Source of the DNA: Gallionellaceae bacterium
GTDB lineage: Bacteria; Pseudomonadota; Gammaproteobacteria; Burkholderiales; Gallionellaceae
Reading direction: 5' to 3'
NCBI GenBank assembly: GCA_003445795.1
Contig: DMCN01000073.1
Span: forward strand, 1-31,946
DNA length: 31,946 nucleotides
Shown: one piece after another, positions 1 to 8,325 of the stretch
How positions within the stretch are numbered: the first letter of the stretch is position 1
Layout: the number at the start of each line of letters is the position of its first letter
The notes under the pieces: generated by a model
What the model saw: the letters and a program-made list of their open reading frames with translations, nothing else
What the model was told of the DNA's origin: nothing
Databases searched by the model: none
Program-made: the position numbers and the translations under genes

Positions 1-1689
1 GAAAAAGAGCGCGGCATCACCATTCTGGCCAAGAACACCGCCATCGAATACGAAGGTACCCACATCAATATCGTCGACACACCGGGACACGCCGACTTCG
101 GCGGCGAGGTGGAACGCGTGCTGGGCATGGTGAACGGCGTGCTGCTGCTGGTGGATGCCGTTGAAGGCCCGATGCCGCAAACGCGCTTCGTGACCAAGAA
201 AGCGCTGGCGCTGGGCCTGAAGCCCATCGTCGTGATCAACAAGGTCGACCGCCCCGGTTCGCGTCCGGGTTGGGTGCTGGACCAGACTTTCGATCTGTTC
301 GACAAGCTCGGCGCGACCGACGAACAACTCGATTTCCCTGTGATCTATGCTTCCGGTCTGAACGGCTGGGCCTGCATGGACCTGAAAGATGCGCCGTCCA
401 ATGGCGGATCGGCTGCCGACATGAAACCGCTGTTCGACACAGTGTTGAAGCATGTTCCGACTCCTCCGGGCGATCCCGATGCACCGCTGCAATTGCAACT
501 GGCCGCGCTGGACTACTCTACATTTACCGGACGCCTCGGCATCGGCCGCGTTTTGAACGGCCGTATCAAGCCCGGCCAGAACGTGGTGGTGATGAACCAT
601 GGCGACCAGGTCAGCTCCGGCCGCATCAATCAGGTGCTGGGTTTCCAGGGCCTGGAGCGTATTCCTGTTGAAAGCGCCGAAGCAGGCGACATCATCATCA
701 TCTCCGGTCTGGACGAGATCGGTATCGGCGTCACCATTTGCGACAGGGATCAACCGGTCGGTCTGCCCATGCTGATGGTGGACGAGCCGACGCTGACCAT
801 GGACTTCATGGTGAACAGCTCGCCGCTGGCAGGTACCGAAGGCAAGTTCGTTTCCAGCCGCCAGATCCGCGACCGCCTCAACAAGGAATTGCTGACCAAC
901 GTCGCACTGAAGGTTGAAGATACCCAGGACGCCGACGTGTTCCGCGTCTCCGGCCGCGGTGAATTGCACCTGACCATCCTGCTGGAAACCATGCGTCGTG
1001 AGGGTTTCGAGATGGCCGTGGGCAAACCGCGCGTGGTTTACAAAGAGATCAACGGCGAGAAATGCGAGCCGTACGAGAATCTGAGTATCGACCTGGAAGA
1101 CGAGAACCAGGGCGCGATCATGGAAGAGATCGGCCGCCGTCGCGGCGAACTGACCAATATGGAATCCGACGGCCAGGGCCGTACCCGTCTGGAATACCAC
1201 ATTCCCGCACGCGGTTTGATCGGCTTCCAGTCCGACTTCATGACCATGACGCGCGGCACCGGCCTTATCAGCCACGTGTTCGACGACTACGGTCCTGTCA
1301 AACCCGACTTGCCCGGCCGCCACAATGGCGTGCTGATCTCGGCTGAAGACGGCGAAGCCGTGGCCTATGCGCTGTGGAACCTGGAAGATCGCGGACGCAT
1401 GTTCGTGGTGCCCGGCGACAAGCTGTATGAAGGCATGATCATCGGCATCCACTCGCGCGACAACGACCTGGTCGTCAACCCGATCAAGGGCAAGAAGCTC
1501 ACCAACGTGCGCGCTTCCGGTACCGACGAAGCGGTGCGTTTGACGACTGCGCTGAAGATGACTTTGGAATCGGCTGTTGAATTCATCGACGACGACGAAC
1601 TGGTGGAACTGACGCCGAAGTCCATCCGTATCCGCAAGCGTCACCTGAAAGAGTTCGACCGCAAGAAGGCATCGCGCGCCGCCGAGTGA
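1..1689 (+). CDS. typA: Translational GTPase TypA/BipA, 5' end outside the window
   Basis: The reading frame is open from base 1, so the gene starts upstream; 562 residues are visible of a family length near 605-615, and about 50 N-terminal residues including the P-loop are missing. Visible G motifs are the switch region ERGITI at the very start, DTPGHADFGGE near residue 26 (G3) and NKVDRP near residue 80 (G4). These are followed by the EF-G-like domains and the BipA-specific C-terminal part (RGLIGFQSDF, GRMFVVPGDKLYEGMIIG). TypA is a ribosome-associated GTPase involved in ribosome assembly and stress or cold adaptation (family knowledge). It ends at TGA 1687-1689, just before a perfect hairpin terminator. 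Confidence 0.97.
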   Translation, partial: EKERGITILAKNTAIEYEGTHINIVDTPGHADFGGEVERVLGMVNGVLLLVDAVEGPMPQTRFVTKKALALGLKPIVVINKVDRPGSRPGWVLDQTFDLFDKLGATDEQLDFPVIYASGLNGWACMDLKDAPSNGGSAADMKPLFDTVLKHVPTPPGDPDAPLQLQLAALDYSTFTGRLGIGRVLNGRIKPGQNVVVMNHGDQVSSGRINQVLGFQGLERIPVESAEAGDIIIISGLDEIGIGVTICDRDQPVGLPMLMVDEPTLTMDFMVNSSPLAGTEGKFVSSRQIRDRLNKELLTNVALKVEDTQDADVFRVSGRGELHLTILLETMRREGFEMAVGKPRVVYKEINGEKCEPYENLSIDLEDENQGAIMEEIGRRRGELTNMESDGQGRTRLEYHIPARGLIGFQSDFMTMTRGTGLISHVFDDYGPVKPDLPGRHNGVLISAEDGEAVAYALWNLEDRGRMFVVPGDKLYEGMIIGIHSRDNDLVVNPIKGKKLTNVRASGTDEAVRLTTALKMTLESAVEFIDDDELVELTPKSIRIRKRHLKEFDRKKASRAAE

Positions 1690-1710
1690 TATTCGCCGGA
1701 TCGCAACAAA

Positions 1711-1734
1711 CAAGGGACGCTTCGGCGTCCCTTG
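1711..1734 (+). terminator. Hairpin terminator after typA
   Basis: A perfect 10-bp stem (CAAGGGACGC / GCGTCCCTTG) closes a TTCG tetraloop, 22 bases after the typA stop, followed by a weak T-rich tail. The identical hairpin recurs at 2627-2650. Confidence 0.8.
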
Positions 1735-1759
1735 TCATTTCAGTTTGAATATCTATACT
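1732..1759 (+). promoter_or_regulatory. Possible sigma-70 promoter for the hydrolase gene
   Basis: TTGTCA at 1732-1737 (5 of 6 to the -35 consensus) and TATACT at 1754-1759 (-10) are separated by 16 bases. The -35 overlaps the right arm of the typA terminator. This is inferred from consensus only. Confidence 0.45.
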
Positions 1760-1789
1760 GAACCTTCCATTCACGACAGGAGAATAACC

Positions 1790-2581
1790 ATGAAAACATT
1801 GATATTTTTCATCGTGCTCATGTTCGCTACGGCCAGCGCCCAGGCTGCCGTGCAGGGAAAAGAAGTCAGCTACAACGCCAACGGCACCACACTCAAAGGT
1901 TACATCGCTTACGACGATGCCGTGAAAGGCAAACGTCCCGGCATCCTTGTCGTGCATGAGTGGTGGGGACACAACGAATATGCGCGCAAGCGCGCCCGCA
2001 TGCTGGCGGAACAGGGCTATACCGCGCTGGCGGTGGACATGTACGGCGACGGCAAGCAGGCGCACCACCCGGACGACGCAGGCAAGTTCGCCAGCGAAGT
2101 GTCGAAGAACGCAGAACTGGCTAAAGCACGTTTCGATGCAGCCTATGAGTTGATCAGCAAGGAATCCACGGTGGATGCGGGCAACATCGCCGCCATCGGC
2201 TATTGCTTCGGCGGTTCGGTGGTGCTGAACATGGCGCGCATCGGCGAGCCGCTCAAGGCGGTGGTGAGTTACCACGGCAGCCTGAAGACTGCTATACCGG
2301 CCGCAGCGGGCAAAGTGAAGGCGCGCGTGGCCAGCTTCACCGGCGAGGATGATCCGATGATCCCGGCTGAGCAGGTCGCGGCCTTCCGTCAGGAGATGGG
2401 CAACGCCGGTGTGAGTTACAAAGTCGTGACCTACCCCGGTGCCAAGCATGCGTTCACCAATCCGGAAGCTGACAAATTCGGCCGGGAGTTCAAGTTGCCA
2501 CTGGCCTACAACGCCGCGGCGGACAAAGCTTCGTGGGAAGAAGGGATGCGGTTCCTGACGGATGCGTTCAAAGACAAATAG
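1790..2581 (+). CDS. Secreted dienelactone hydrolase family protein
   Basis: 263 residues. ATG 1790 is chosen because an AGGAGA ribosome site precedes it and it opens a typical signal peptide (MKTLIFFIVLMFATASAQA). An upstream in-frame start at 1745 would put non-signal residues in front. The alpha/beta hydrolase fold shows the family block HEWWGHN at residues 56-62, the nucleophile elbow GYCFGG with Cys139, an acidic residue near Asp188 (GEDDPM) and His220 in GAKHAF, which together give the Cys-Asp-His triad of dienelactone hydrolases. The substrate cannot be read from sequence; many paralogues do not act on dienelactones. It stands alone as a monocistron between two identical hairpin terminators. 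Confidence 0.88.
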   Translation: MKTLIFFIVLMFATASAQAAVQGKEVSYNANGTTLKGYIAYDDAVKGKRPGILVVHEWWGHNEYARKRARMLAEQGYTALAVDMYGDGKQAHHPDDAGKFASEVSKNAELAKARFDAAYELISKESTVDAGNIAAIGYCFGGSVVLNMARIGEPLKAVVSYHGSLKTAIPAAAGKVKARVASFTGEDDPMIPAEQVAAFRQEMGNAGVSYKVVTYPGAKHAFTNPEADKFGREFKLPLAYNAAADKASWEEGMRFLTDAFKDK

Positions 2582-2626
2582 ACACCAATCCGCAACAATG
2601 GGGAAGCCTGTGCAAAGTTGGATTAA

Positions 2627-2650
2627 CAAGGGACGCTTCGGCGTCCCTTG
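2627..2650 (+). terminator. Hairpin terminator after the hydrolase gene
   Basis: Same 10-bp stem and TTCG loop as at 1711-1734, placed 45 bases after the hydrolase stop and about 60 bases before rmuC. A TATACT -10-like hexamer follows at 2676-2681, but no well-spaced -35 was found. Confidence 0.75.
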
Positions 2651-2710
2651 TCGTTTCACCCGACTGGTGATGGTTTATACTGCGCGCATATATTCTTTCC
2701 CCGATCAATC

Positions 2711-3958
2711 ATGCTGGAAATCCTGTCCGTTGTTGCCGTTCTGCTGCTCATCGTTCTGTTGGCGATGCAGTGGCACCAGCCCGCGCGTGCCGCGCAAGTG
2801 CTGGAGCAGCAGCATCGCGCCATGCTCACCGATCTGCACGACGGTTTGAACAAGCAGGGGGACCGCCTCATTTCGGCGCAGGCGGCAGAATCCGAACGGC
2901 TGCGTTCCGCCGTGGGCGAGGAGTTGCGCGCCACGCGCGAAGCCATCGGTGCGCTGCGCACCGAGATGCTGGCGCAGATGCTGGAGAAACTGGCGGAGCA
3001 GGGGCGCGCCGACCAGAAACTGATCCAGGACTCGTTCAACAATGCCTCGCAACACCTGCGCAACAGCATCGAGACCCTGAGCAAGACGGTGGACGGCCGG
3101 CTGGAGCAGATCGGCGGCAAGGTCAACGAACGGCTGGACGAGGGCTTCAAGAAGACCAACGAGACTTTTGTGAGCGTGATGGCGCGACTGGCGACCATCG
3201 ACGAAGCGCAGAAGAAGATCGACGGCCTCACCACCAATGTCGTCAGTCTGCAAGAGCTGCTGGGCGACAAACGTTCACGCGGCGCTTTCGGCGAGGTGCA
3301 GCTGGAAGGGCTGGTGCGCAACATCCTGTCGCCGCAGGCCTACGAGATGCAATACACCCTGCCCAACGGCAGCCGCGCCGACTGCGTGCTCAAACTGCCG
3401 GAGCCGACCGGCATGGTCGCGGTGGATTCCAAGTTCCCGCTGGAGAACTATCACCGCATGTTCGATGCGGCGAGCCCAGCCGAAAGACTGGTGGCGGAAA
3501 AGCAATTCAAGGCAGACGTGAAAAAGCATGTGGACGACATCGCCGGCAAATACATCATCCCCAACGTCACTTCCGACGGCGCCGTGATGTTCATCCCCGC
3601 CGAGGCGGTGTTCGCCGAGATCCACGCGCATCATTCCGATGTGGTGGATTACGCCATGCAGCGGCGCGTGTGGATCGTGTCGCCGACCACGCTGATGGCG
3701 GTGCTCAACACCGCACGCGCGGTGATGAAAGATGTGGAGACGCGCAAGCAGGTGCACATCATCAAGGATGAGCTCGGCAAGCTCGGCAAGGACTTCGGCC
3801 GTTTCGACGAGCGCATGAAGAAGCTGGCCGAGCACATCCGCCAGGCGAACAAGGATGTGGACGACGTGCAGATCAGCAGCCGCAAGATCACCGAGCAGTT
3901 CGCCAAGATCGAACGTGTGGAACTGGATCAACCGCAAATGTTGGAAAGCAAAGAATGA
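2711..3958 (+). CDS. rmuC: DNA recombination protein RmuC
   Basis: 415 residues. ATG 2711 is chosen because it opens directly on a hydrophobic membrane anchor (MLEILSVVAVLLLIVLLAMQ); the frame continues upstream to 2648 without a convincing start. After the anchor comes a long heptad-rich coiled coil (about residues 25-190), then the conserved RmuC nuclease-like domain with RGAFGEVQLEGLVRNIL, VAVDSKFPLENY, FIPAEAVFAEI and VWIVSPTTLMAVLNT. The family is related to PD-(D/E)xK nucleases and limits DNA inversions at repeats (family knowledge). The stop overlaps the nadE start in an ATGA, implying translational coupling, although no functional link to NAD synthesis is known to me. Confidence 0.95.
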   Translation: MLEILSVVAVLLLIVLLAMQWHQPARAAQVLEQQHRAMLTDLHDGLNKQGDRLISAQAAESERLRSAVGEELRATREAIGALRTEMLAQMLEKLAEQGRADQKLIQDSFNNASQHLRNSIETLSKTVDGRLEQIGGKVNERLDEGFKKTNETFVSVMARLATIDEAQKKIDGLTTNVVSLQELLGDKRSRGAFGEVQLEGLVRNILSPQAYEMQYTLPNGSRADCVLKLPEPTGMVAVDSKFPLENYHRMFDAASPAERLVAEKQFKADVKKHVDDIAGKYIIPNVTSDGAVMFIPAEAVFAEIHAHHSDVVDYAMQRRVWIVSPTTLMAVLNTARAVMKDVETRKQVHIIKDELGKLGKDFGRFDERMKKLAEHIRQANKDVDDVQISSRKITEQFAKIERVELDQPQMLESKE

Positions 3959-5559
3959 AGATCGCCATCGCCCAGATCAACTGCACCGTCGGTGACCTCG
4001 CCGGTAACGCCGCGAAGATCGCCGAATACGCGCAGCGCGCCAAGGCGCAGGGCGCGGATATCTTGCTGACGCCCGAACTCAGCCTGTGTGGTTATCCGCC
4101 GGAAGACTTGTTGCTGCGTAGCGGCTTCTACAAGGCATGTGCCGCGGCGCTCGCCGATCTGGCGCGGCAGGCGCAGGGCATCATACTGATCGTCGGGCAT
4201 CCGCACGAGGTGGGCAAGCACCGCTACAACGCGGCTTCCATCCTGCGCGACGGCAGGATCGTCGCCACCTATCACAAGCATGCCTTGCCCAACCACAGCG
4301 TGTTCGACGAAGAGCGCTACTTCGAACACGGCAACGAACCGTGTCTGCTCGAGATGGACGGCGTCAAGTTCGGCATCAACATCTGCGCCGACGTGTGGCA
4401 CGAGCACGCCGCGATCCGCGCGAAAGACGCCGGTGCGCAAGTGTTGCTGGTCCTGAATGCCTCGCCCTATCACTTCAACAAGCAGGCCACGCGCTACGAC
4501 ACCATCCGCGATCGCGTCGGCGATACCGGGCTGGCCGTGGTGTACGCCAACATGGTCGGCGGGCAGGACGAACTGGTGTTTGACGGCGCTTCTTTCGTGA
4601 TGGATGACGAAGGCAGGCTCACCCATCAATTCCGCGCCTTCGAGGAAGTGCTCGGCTTCGTGGAATTCCGCGATGGCAAGCTGGTGCACGGTATTTGCGA
4701 GAGCGTGGTGAAGGATGAAGCCAGCATCTATCACGCGCTGTGTCTCGGCGTGCGCGACTATATCCAGAAGAATAAATTTCCCGGCGTGCTGCTCGGTCTC
4801 TCCGGTGGCATCGACTCAGCCCTGACGCTGGCAGTGGCAGTGGACGCGCTGGGCGCCGACAAGGTGCTCGCAGTGATGATGCCGTCGCCCTATACCGCGC
4901 AGATTAGTATCGACGACTCGCGCGAGATGGTGAAGCTGGTCGGCGTGAAGTACGAAGAACTGGATATCGTGCCGACCTTCGACGCGCTGCAAGGCACACT
5001 CGCACCGCTGTTCAAAGGGTTGCCCGCCGACACCACCGAAGAGAACCTGCAGGCGCGCATCCGCGGCACGCTGCTGATGGCGATCTCGAACAAGACCGGT
5101 TCGCTGGTGCTCACCACCGGCAACAAGTCCGAGATGACCGTCGGTTACGCCACGCTATATGGCGACATGGCTGGCGGTTTCGCCGTGCTCAAGGACGTGA
5201 GCAAGACCTGGGTGTATCGCCTGTCCAACTATCGCAACACGCTGGGTCGCGTGATTCCAGAGCGCATCATCACGCGCCCGCCCAGTGCCGAACTGAAACC
5301 GGACCAGACCGACCAGGACAGCCTGCCTCCCTACGACGTGCTCGATGCCATCATGGCCTGCTATGTCGAGAAGAACATGAACATCGCGCAGATCGTGGCG
5401 CAGGGCTATGCCGAAGCCGATGTACTGCGTGTGGTGAAACTGATCCGTATCGCCGAATACAAACGCCGCCAGGCACCCGTCGGCGTGCGCATCACCGATC
5501 GCGGCTTCGGCAAGGATTGGCGTTACCCGATCACCGTGCGCTACCAGGACGAGTTCTGA
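3955..5559 (+). CDS. nadE: Glutamine-dependent NAD+ synthetase
   Basis: 534 residues, the normal size for the two-domain enzyme. The N-terminal nitrilase-type glutaminase domain shows its triad: Glu41 in LTPELSLCGYPPEDLL, Lys108 in HKHALPN and Cys144 in INICADVW. The C-terminal ammonia-dependent synthetase has the ATP-pyrophosphatase loop SGGIDS at 283-288 and later TTGNKSE and the deamido-NAD-binding region GGFAVLKDVSKT. It amidates nicotinic acid adenine dinucleotide to NAD+, using ammonia channelled from glutamine. It overlaps rmuC by 4 bases and is followed two bases later by the sigma factor gene, so the three are probably co-transcribed. Confidence 0.97.
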   Translation: MKIAIAQINCTVGDLAGNAAKIAEYAQRAKAQGADILLTPELSLCGYPPEDLLLRSGFYKACAAALADLARQAQGIILIVGHPHEVGKHRYNAASILRDGRIVATYHKHALPNHSVFDEERYFEHGNEPCLLEMDGVKFGINICADVWHEHAAIRAKDAGAQVLLVLNASPYHFNKQATRYDTIRDRVGDTGLAVVYANMVGGQDELVFDGASFVMDDEGRLTHQFRAFEEVLGFVEFRDGKLVHGICESVVKDEASIYHALCLGVRDYIQKNKFPGVLLGLSGGIDSALTLAVAVDALGADKVLAVMMPSPYTAQISIDDSREMVKLVGVKYEELDIVPTFDALQGTLAPLFKGLPADTTEENLQARIRGTLLMAISNKTGSLVLTTGNKSEMTVGYATLYGDMAGGFAVLKDVSKTWVYRLSNYRNTLGRVIPERIITRPPSAELKPDQTDQDSLPPYDVLDAIMACYVEKNMNIAQIVAQGYAEADVLRVVKLIRIAEYKRRQAPVGVRITDRGFGKDWRYPITVRYQDEF

Positions 5560-5561
5560 CC

Positions 5562-6092
5562 ATGCAATTTTCCTGCGTGCTTGAGTCATGGCGCGCGCAC
5601 GAAAATGAACTGCGCAATTACCTGCAGCATCGTGTTGCGGATTCCCATCTGGCCGAAGATTTGTTGCAGGACGTGTTCGTCAAGGCGATGCGACAGGGCA
5701 GCGGTTTCTGCGAACTGGATAATCCGCGTGCCTGGCTCTATCAGGTCGCGCGCAATGCTCTGGTCGACCATCAACGTCTGCACCGCAAGACCGTCGAATT
5801 GCCGGAAGATATTCCCGCTCCCGCCGAACAGACCGAGCCGGTGGTGCAACTCAGCGCTTGTGTAGCCCGCGTGTTGTCCGAGTTGAGCCACGAAGACCGC
5901 GACATCATCGAGCAGTGCGACCTGAACGGTATGAAGCAGCAGGACTATGCCAAAACGCATGACCTTACGTTGCCTGCGGCCAAATCCCGCCTGCTGCGTG
6001 CCCGGCAGCACATGCGTGCCACCCTTTCAACCAACTGCAAAGTCCAGTTCGACGACCGGGGCAAGGTGGAAGGTTACGTTCCGCGCAAATAA
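5562..6092 (+). CDS. sigZ: ECF RNA polymerase sigma factor, SigZ-like
   Basis: 176 residues from ATG 5562, two bases after nadE. Region 2 is seen in AEDLLQDVFVKAMRQ and NPRAWLYQVARNALVDHQR (about residues 28-70); region 4 helix-turn-helix is in DRDIIEQCDLNGMKQQDYA and LPAAKSRLLRARQHM (about 112-150). The C-terminal tail CKVQFDDRGKVEGYVPR, with its conserved cysteine, matches SigZ-type proteins as I remember them. No anti-sigma factor gene is adjacent; the next genes encode a permease and a thioredoxin-like protein, which makes a redox- or metal-responsive regulon plausible but unproven. Confidence 0.85.
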   Translation: MQFSCVLESWRAHENELRNYLQHRVADSHLAEDLLQDVFVKAMRQGSGFCELDNPRAWLYQVARNALVDHQRLHRKTVELPEDIPAPAEQTEPVVQLSACVARVLSELSHEDRDIIEQCDLNGMKQQDYAKTHDLTLPAAKSRLLRARQHMRATLSTNCKVQFDDRGKVEGYVPRK

Positions 6093-6166
6093 GCCTGCAT
6101 CCTTTTCCGGGTTCATTCGTCTCCTAGTCACGATGGGCAGCAAAGCCCGAACCGGAGTCGCCGAAC

Positions 6167-7204
6167 ATGAACACAGCCATCCTGAATCTGCCGCGTTCCT
6201 ATCCCAGAGTCTTTCTGGCGATTGCCGCAGCGCTCTGGTTCGCCGTCTACAAGACACTGGAACCGCTTTCGCATGTCCTGGTGAACACGCTGCCGGTAGA
6301 GCACGACAGCCGTCTTTACGACGCGCTGCAATTCTTCCTTTACGACACCCCCAAGGTGCTGCTCCTGCTGGCCGGGGTGGTGTTCGTGATGGGCATGATC
6401 AATTCCTGGTTCACGCCGGAACGCACCCGCGCGCTGCTGGCCGGCCGGCATGAGGGCGTGGGCAACGTGATGGCGGCCACGCTCGGCATCGTCACCCCGT
6501 TCTGCTCCTGTTCCGCCGTACCCTTGTTCATCGGCTTCGTGCAGGCGGGCGTGCCGCTGGGAGTGACCTTCTCTTTCCTGATCTCCGCACCCATGGTGAA
6601 CGAGATCGCGCTGGCGATGCTGCTCGCGCTGTTCGGCTGGAAGATCGCCCTGCTGTATCTGCTGCTGGGCCTGAGCGTCGCCATCGTGGCCGGATACATC
6701 ATCGGGCGGCTGAAGATGGAGCATCATCTCGAAGACTGGGTGCAGAAGATGGCGCATGTGCAGGCGACGGTGGGCGCGGACGAACTGACTCTGCCGGATC
6801 GCATCGCGGCCGGGTTCGCCAGCGTGCGCGAGATCGTCGGTCGCGTGTGGCTGTATGTACTGGCCGGTATCGCCATCGGCGCTGGCATCCACGGTTATGT
6901 CCCCGCGGACTTCATGGCCAGTTTCATGGGCAAGGACGTGTGGTGGGCGGTGCCGGTCTCGGTGTTGCTGGGCGTTCCGATGTATACCAATGCGGCCGGG
7001 ATCATTCCCATCGTCGAGGCGCTGCTGGCCAAGGGCGCGGCACTCGGCACGGTGCTGGCCTTCATGATGAGCGTGATCGCACTGTCGCTGCCGGAGATGG
7101 TGATCCTGCGCAAGGTGCTCAAGCCGAGGTTGATCGCCACCTTCATCGGGGTGGTGGCGACAGGAATCATGCTGGTCGGCTATGTATTCAATTTTCTGGT
7201 TTGA
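6167..7204 (+). CDS. ArsP-type permease (DUF318 family)
   Basis: 345 residues, about eight membrane helices. The family hallmark is the cysteine-containing segment TPFCSCSAVPLFIGF (Cys113 and Cys115), followed by SAPMVNEIAL; a second repeat half has VPMYTNAAGIIPI and MSVIALSLPEM. Members with this CSC signature include ArsP, which exports trivalent organoarsenicals, but many are of unknown substrate. A purine-rich CGGAGT lies about 10 bases ahead of ATG 6167. The next gene encodes a CxxC thioredoxin-like protein, a frequent partner of these permeases. Confidence 0.85.
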   Translation: MNTAILNLPRSYPRVFLAIAAALWFAVYKTLEPLSHVLVNTLPVEHDSRLYDALQFFLYDTPKVLLLLAGVVFVMGMINSWFTPERTRALLAGRHEGVGNVMAATLGIVTPFCSCSAVPLFIGFVQAGVPLGVTFSFLISAPMVNEIALAMLLALFGWKIALLYLLLGLSVAIVAGYIIGRLKMEHHLEDWVQKMAHVQATVGADELTLPDRIAAGFASVREIVGRVWLYVLAGIAIGAGIHGYVPADFMASFMGKDVWWAVPVSVLLGVPMYTNAAGIIPIVEALLAKGAALGTVLAFMMSVIALSLPEMVILRKVLKPRLIATFIGVVATGIMLVGYVFNFLV

Positions 7205-7222
7205 TATTTCAAGGAGAAAGAC

Positions 7223-7459
7223 ATGAAGAGCATCAAGGTACTCGGCACGGGTTGTGCCAACTGCAAGACCACGATGAAGCTCATCGAGGATGTCGCCAAA
7301 GAGAAAGGTGTGGAGATCCTTCTGGAGAAGGTCGAGCAACTACAGGACATCATGGCCTACGGTGTGATGTCCACGCCCGGCGTGGTGGTCGACGGCAAGG
7401 TGGTACATGCGGGCGGTATCCCGGGACGCGACAAGATCGCGCAATGGCTGGCGGCTTGA
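7223..7459 (+). CDS. Small thioredoxin-like redox protein (TM0996/MTH895 type)
   Basis: 78 residues with a strong AAGGAGA ribosome site. The active site is GCANCK (Cys11, Cys14) and the thioredoxin cis-proline loop is MSTPGVVVDGKVVHAG. The short fold without the first helix matches the 'redox-active disulfide protein 2' family. It lies 18 bases after the permease gene and probably services the permease cysteines or the cargo redox state; that role is an inference from recurrent gene pairing. Confidence 0.88.
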   Translation: MKSIKVLGTGCANCKTTMKLIEDVAKEKGVEILLEKVEQLQDIMAYGVMSTPGVVVDGKVVHAGGIPGRDKIAQWLAA

Positions 7460-7475
7460 GAAAGGGAGATAAACA

Positions 7476-7706
7476 ATGAATCCGCAAAAGAAATTCCATC
7501 TGGTGTTCTCGGTCGTGATGGCCGCGATCATGGTGTTCATCATGACTTTCATCATCACGCTGGCTAATGTGGGCTGGGTGGAAGATTTTGTCCGGCTGTG
7601 GCTGAAGGCCTTTGCCATCGCCTATGTGGTCGCCGTGCCGATCATCTTTTTCCTGGCACCGGTCGCGCGCAAACTCACCGGCAGGATACTTGGCATGCCG
7701 GCCTGA
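7476..7706 (+). CDS. DUF2798 two-helix membrane protein
   Basis: 76 residues with two hydrophobic helices (about residues 8-30 and 42-64) separated by a short amphipathic stretch (GWVEDFVRLWLK), in the size and pattern of DUF2798. AAGGGAG precedes the start, 16 bases after the thioredoxin-like gene, so it belongs to the same operon. The function of the family is unknown. Confidence 0.75.
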   Translation: MNPQKKFHLVFSVVMAAIMVFIMTFIITLANVGWVEDFVRLWLKAFAIAYVVAVPIIFFLAPVARKLTGRILGMPA

Positions 7707-7746
7707 GTCTGCGATAGTGTCCGCCATCTTCAACCGACAGCAGGAT

Positions 7747-8184
7747 ATGCAGAAAATGGACAGTACAAACGCAACGGATTTCCAGGCACGGCTCAAGGGG
7801 AAATTCTACGGCATGTTGCAATGGAAGGACCTGGACGCGTTGTGGGCGCGGGTCAAGACCGGTCAGTGGTTCTTCTACCAGGTCGGCGAGACCCTACCGG
7901 ACAGACCGTTGAGCGGCGATGAACTGGCGATCCGTATCGACGCGCTGGACAAGCTGTTGCGTGATGATCACAACTACCACCTGTGCGGCATCGTCTATGC
8001 CGATGAGATCGAGCAACCCACGCTGATCAAGGTCTACGACCCGAACTCGCTGGGTTCTTCGTGCAGCAAGTCTGCCACGCCGCCGCGCTGGATACTCAGC
8101 ACCGCGCAGCCGCCTCTCGTTGAGAATCACGCACCCACGCCGGAGAGCCGCAGGCGCTGGTGGCAGATGTTCACAGCGACATAA
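7747..8184 (+). CDS. Conserved-looking protein of unknown function
   Basis: 145 residues; I do not recognise the family. ATG 7747 is preceded by a CAGGAT site, with a second ATG at 7756 as an alternative. No signal peptide or membrane helix is seen. The first about 95 residues look globular (FYGMLQWKDLDALWARVKTG, QWFFYQVGETLP, CGIVYADEIEQPTLIKVYDP), followed by SLGSSCS and a basic, proline-rich tail ending RRRWWQMFTAT. It sits 40 bases after the DUF2798 gene and may be the last gene of the SigZ/permease cluster. An intergenic repeat-like element begins right after its stop. Confidence 0.6.
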   Translation: MQKMDSTNATDFQARLKGKFYGMLQWKDLDALWARVKTGQWFFYQVGETLPDRPLSGDELAIRIDALDKLLRDDHNYHLCGIVYADEIEQPTLIKVYDPNSLGSSCSKSATPPRWILSTAQPPLVENHAPTPESRRRWWQMFTAT

Positions 8185-8325
8185 ATCTACTGCGCGTCCG
8201 CATGGCTGCGTTGCGCGGTGCTCGGAATCCTCATGTACTTTGTGTACACTCCGGTTCCTCCGCTCCGTGCGCCTTGCCCTGCGTCCGCTCGCTACGATTT
8301 CTGCCGCTATGAATGGTGATAATTC
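8185..8325. repeat. Repeat-like intergenic element with central imperfect palindrome
   Basis: The stretch from CTACTGCGCG to the GCTATGAATG end resembles an intergenic element that I recall recurring in betaproteobacterial genomes (GTAGCGAGCG...AGTGTACA...CATGAGGATTCC read on the minus strand). Its centre is an imperfect palindrome, GGAATCCTCATGTAC against GTACACTCCGGTTCC, around 8230. Only one copy is in this window, so the repeat status rests on memory. The 3' end of the membrane protein gene at 8307 runs into it. Confidence 0.45.

Noticed and set aside
2648..2710. Upstream extension of rmuC
   Set aside because: It would begin inside the right arm of the preceding terminator and put polar residues ahead of the membrane anchor.
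6128..7339. Minus-strand frame opposite the permease and thioredoxin-like genes
   Set aside because: Low-complexity His/Gln/Arg-rich translation that spans two clear plus-strand genes.
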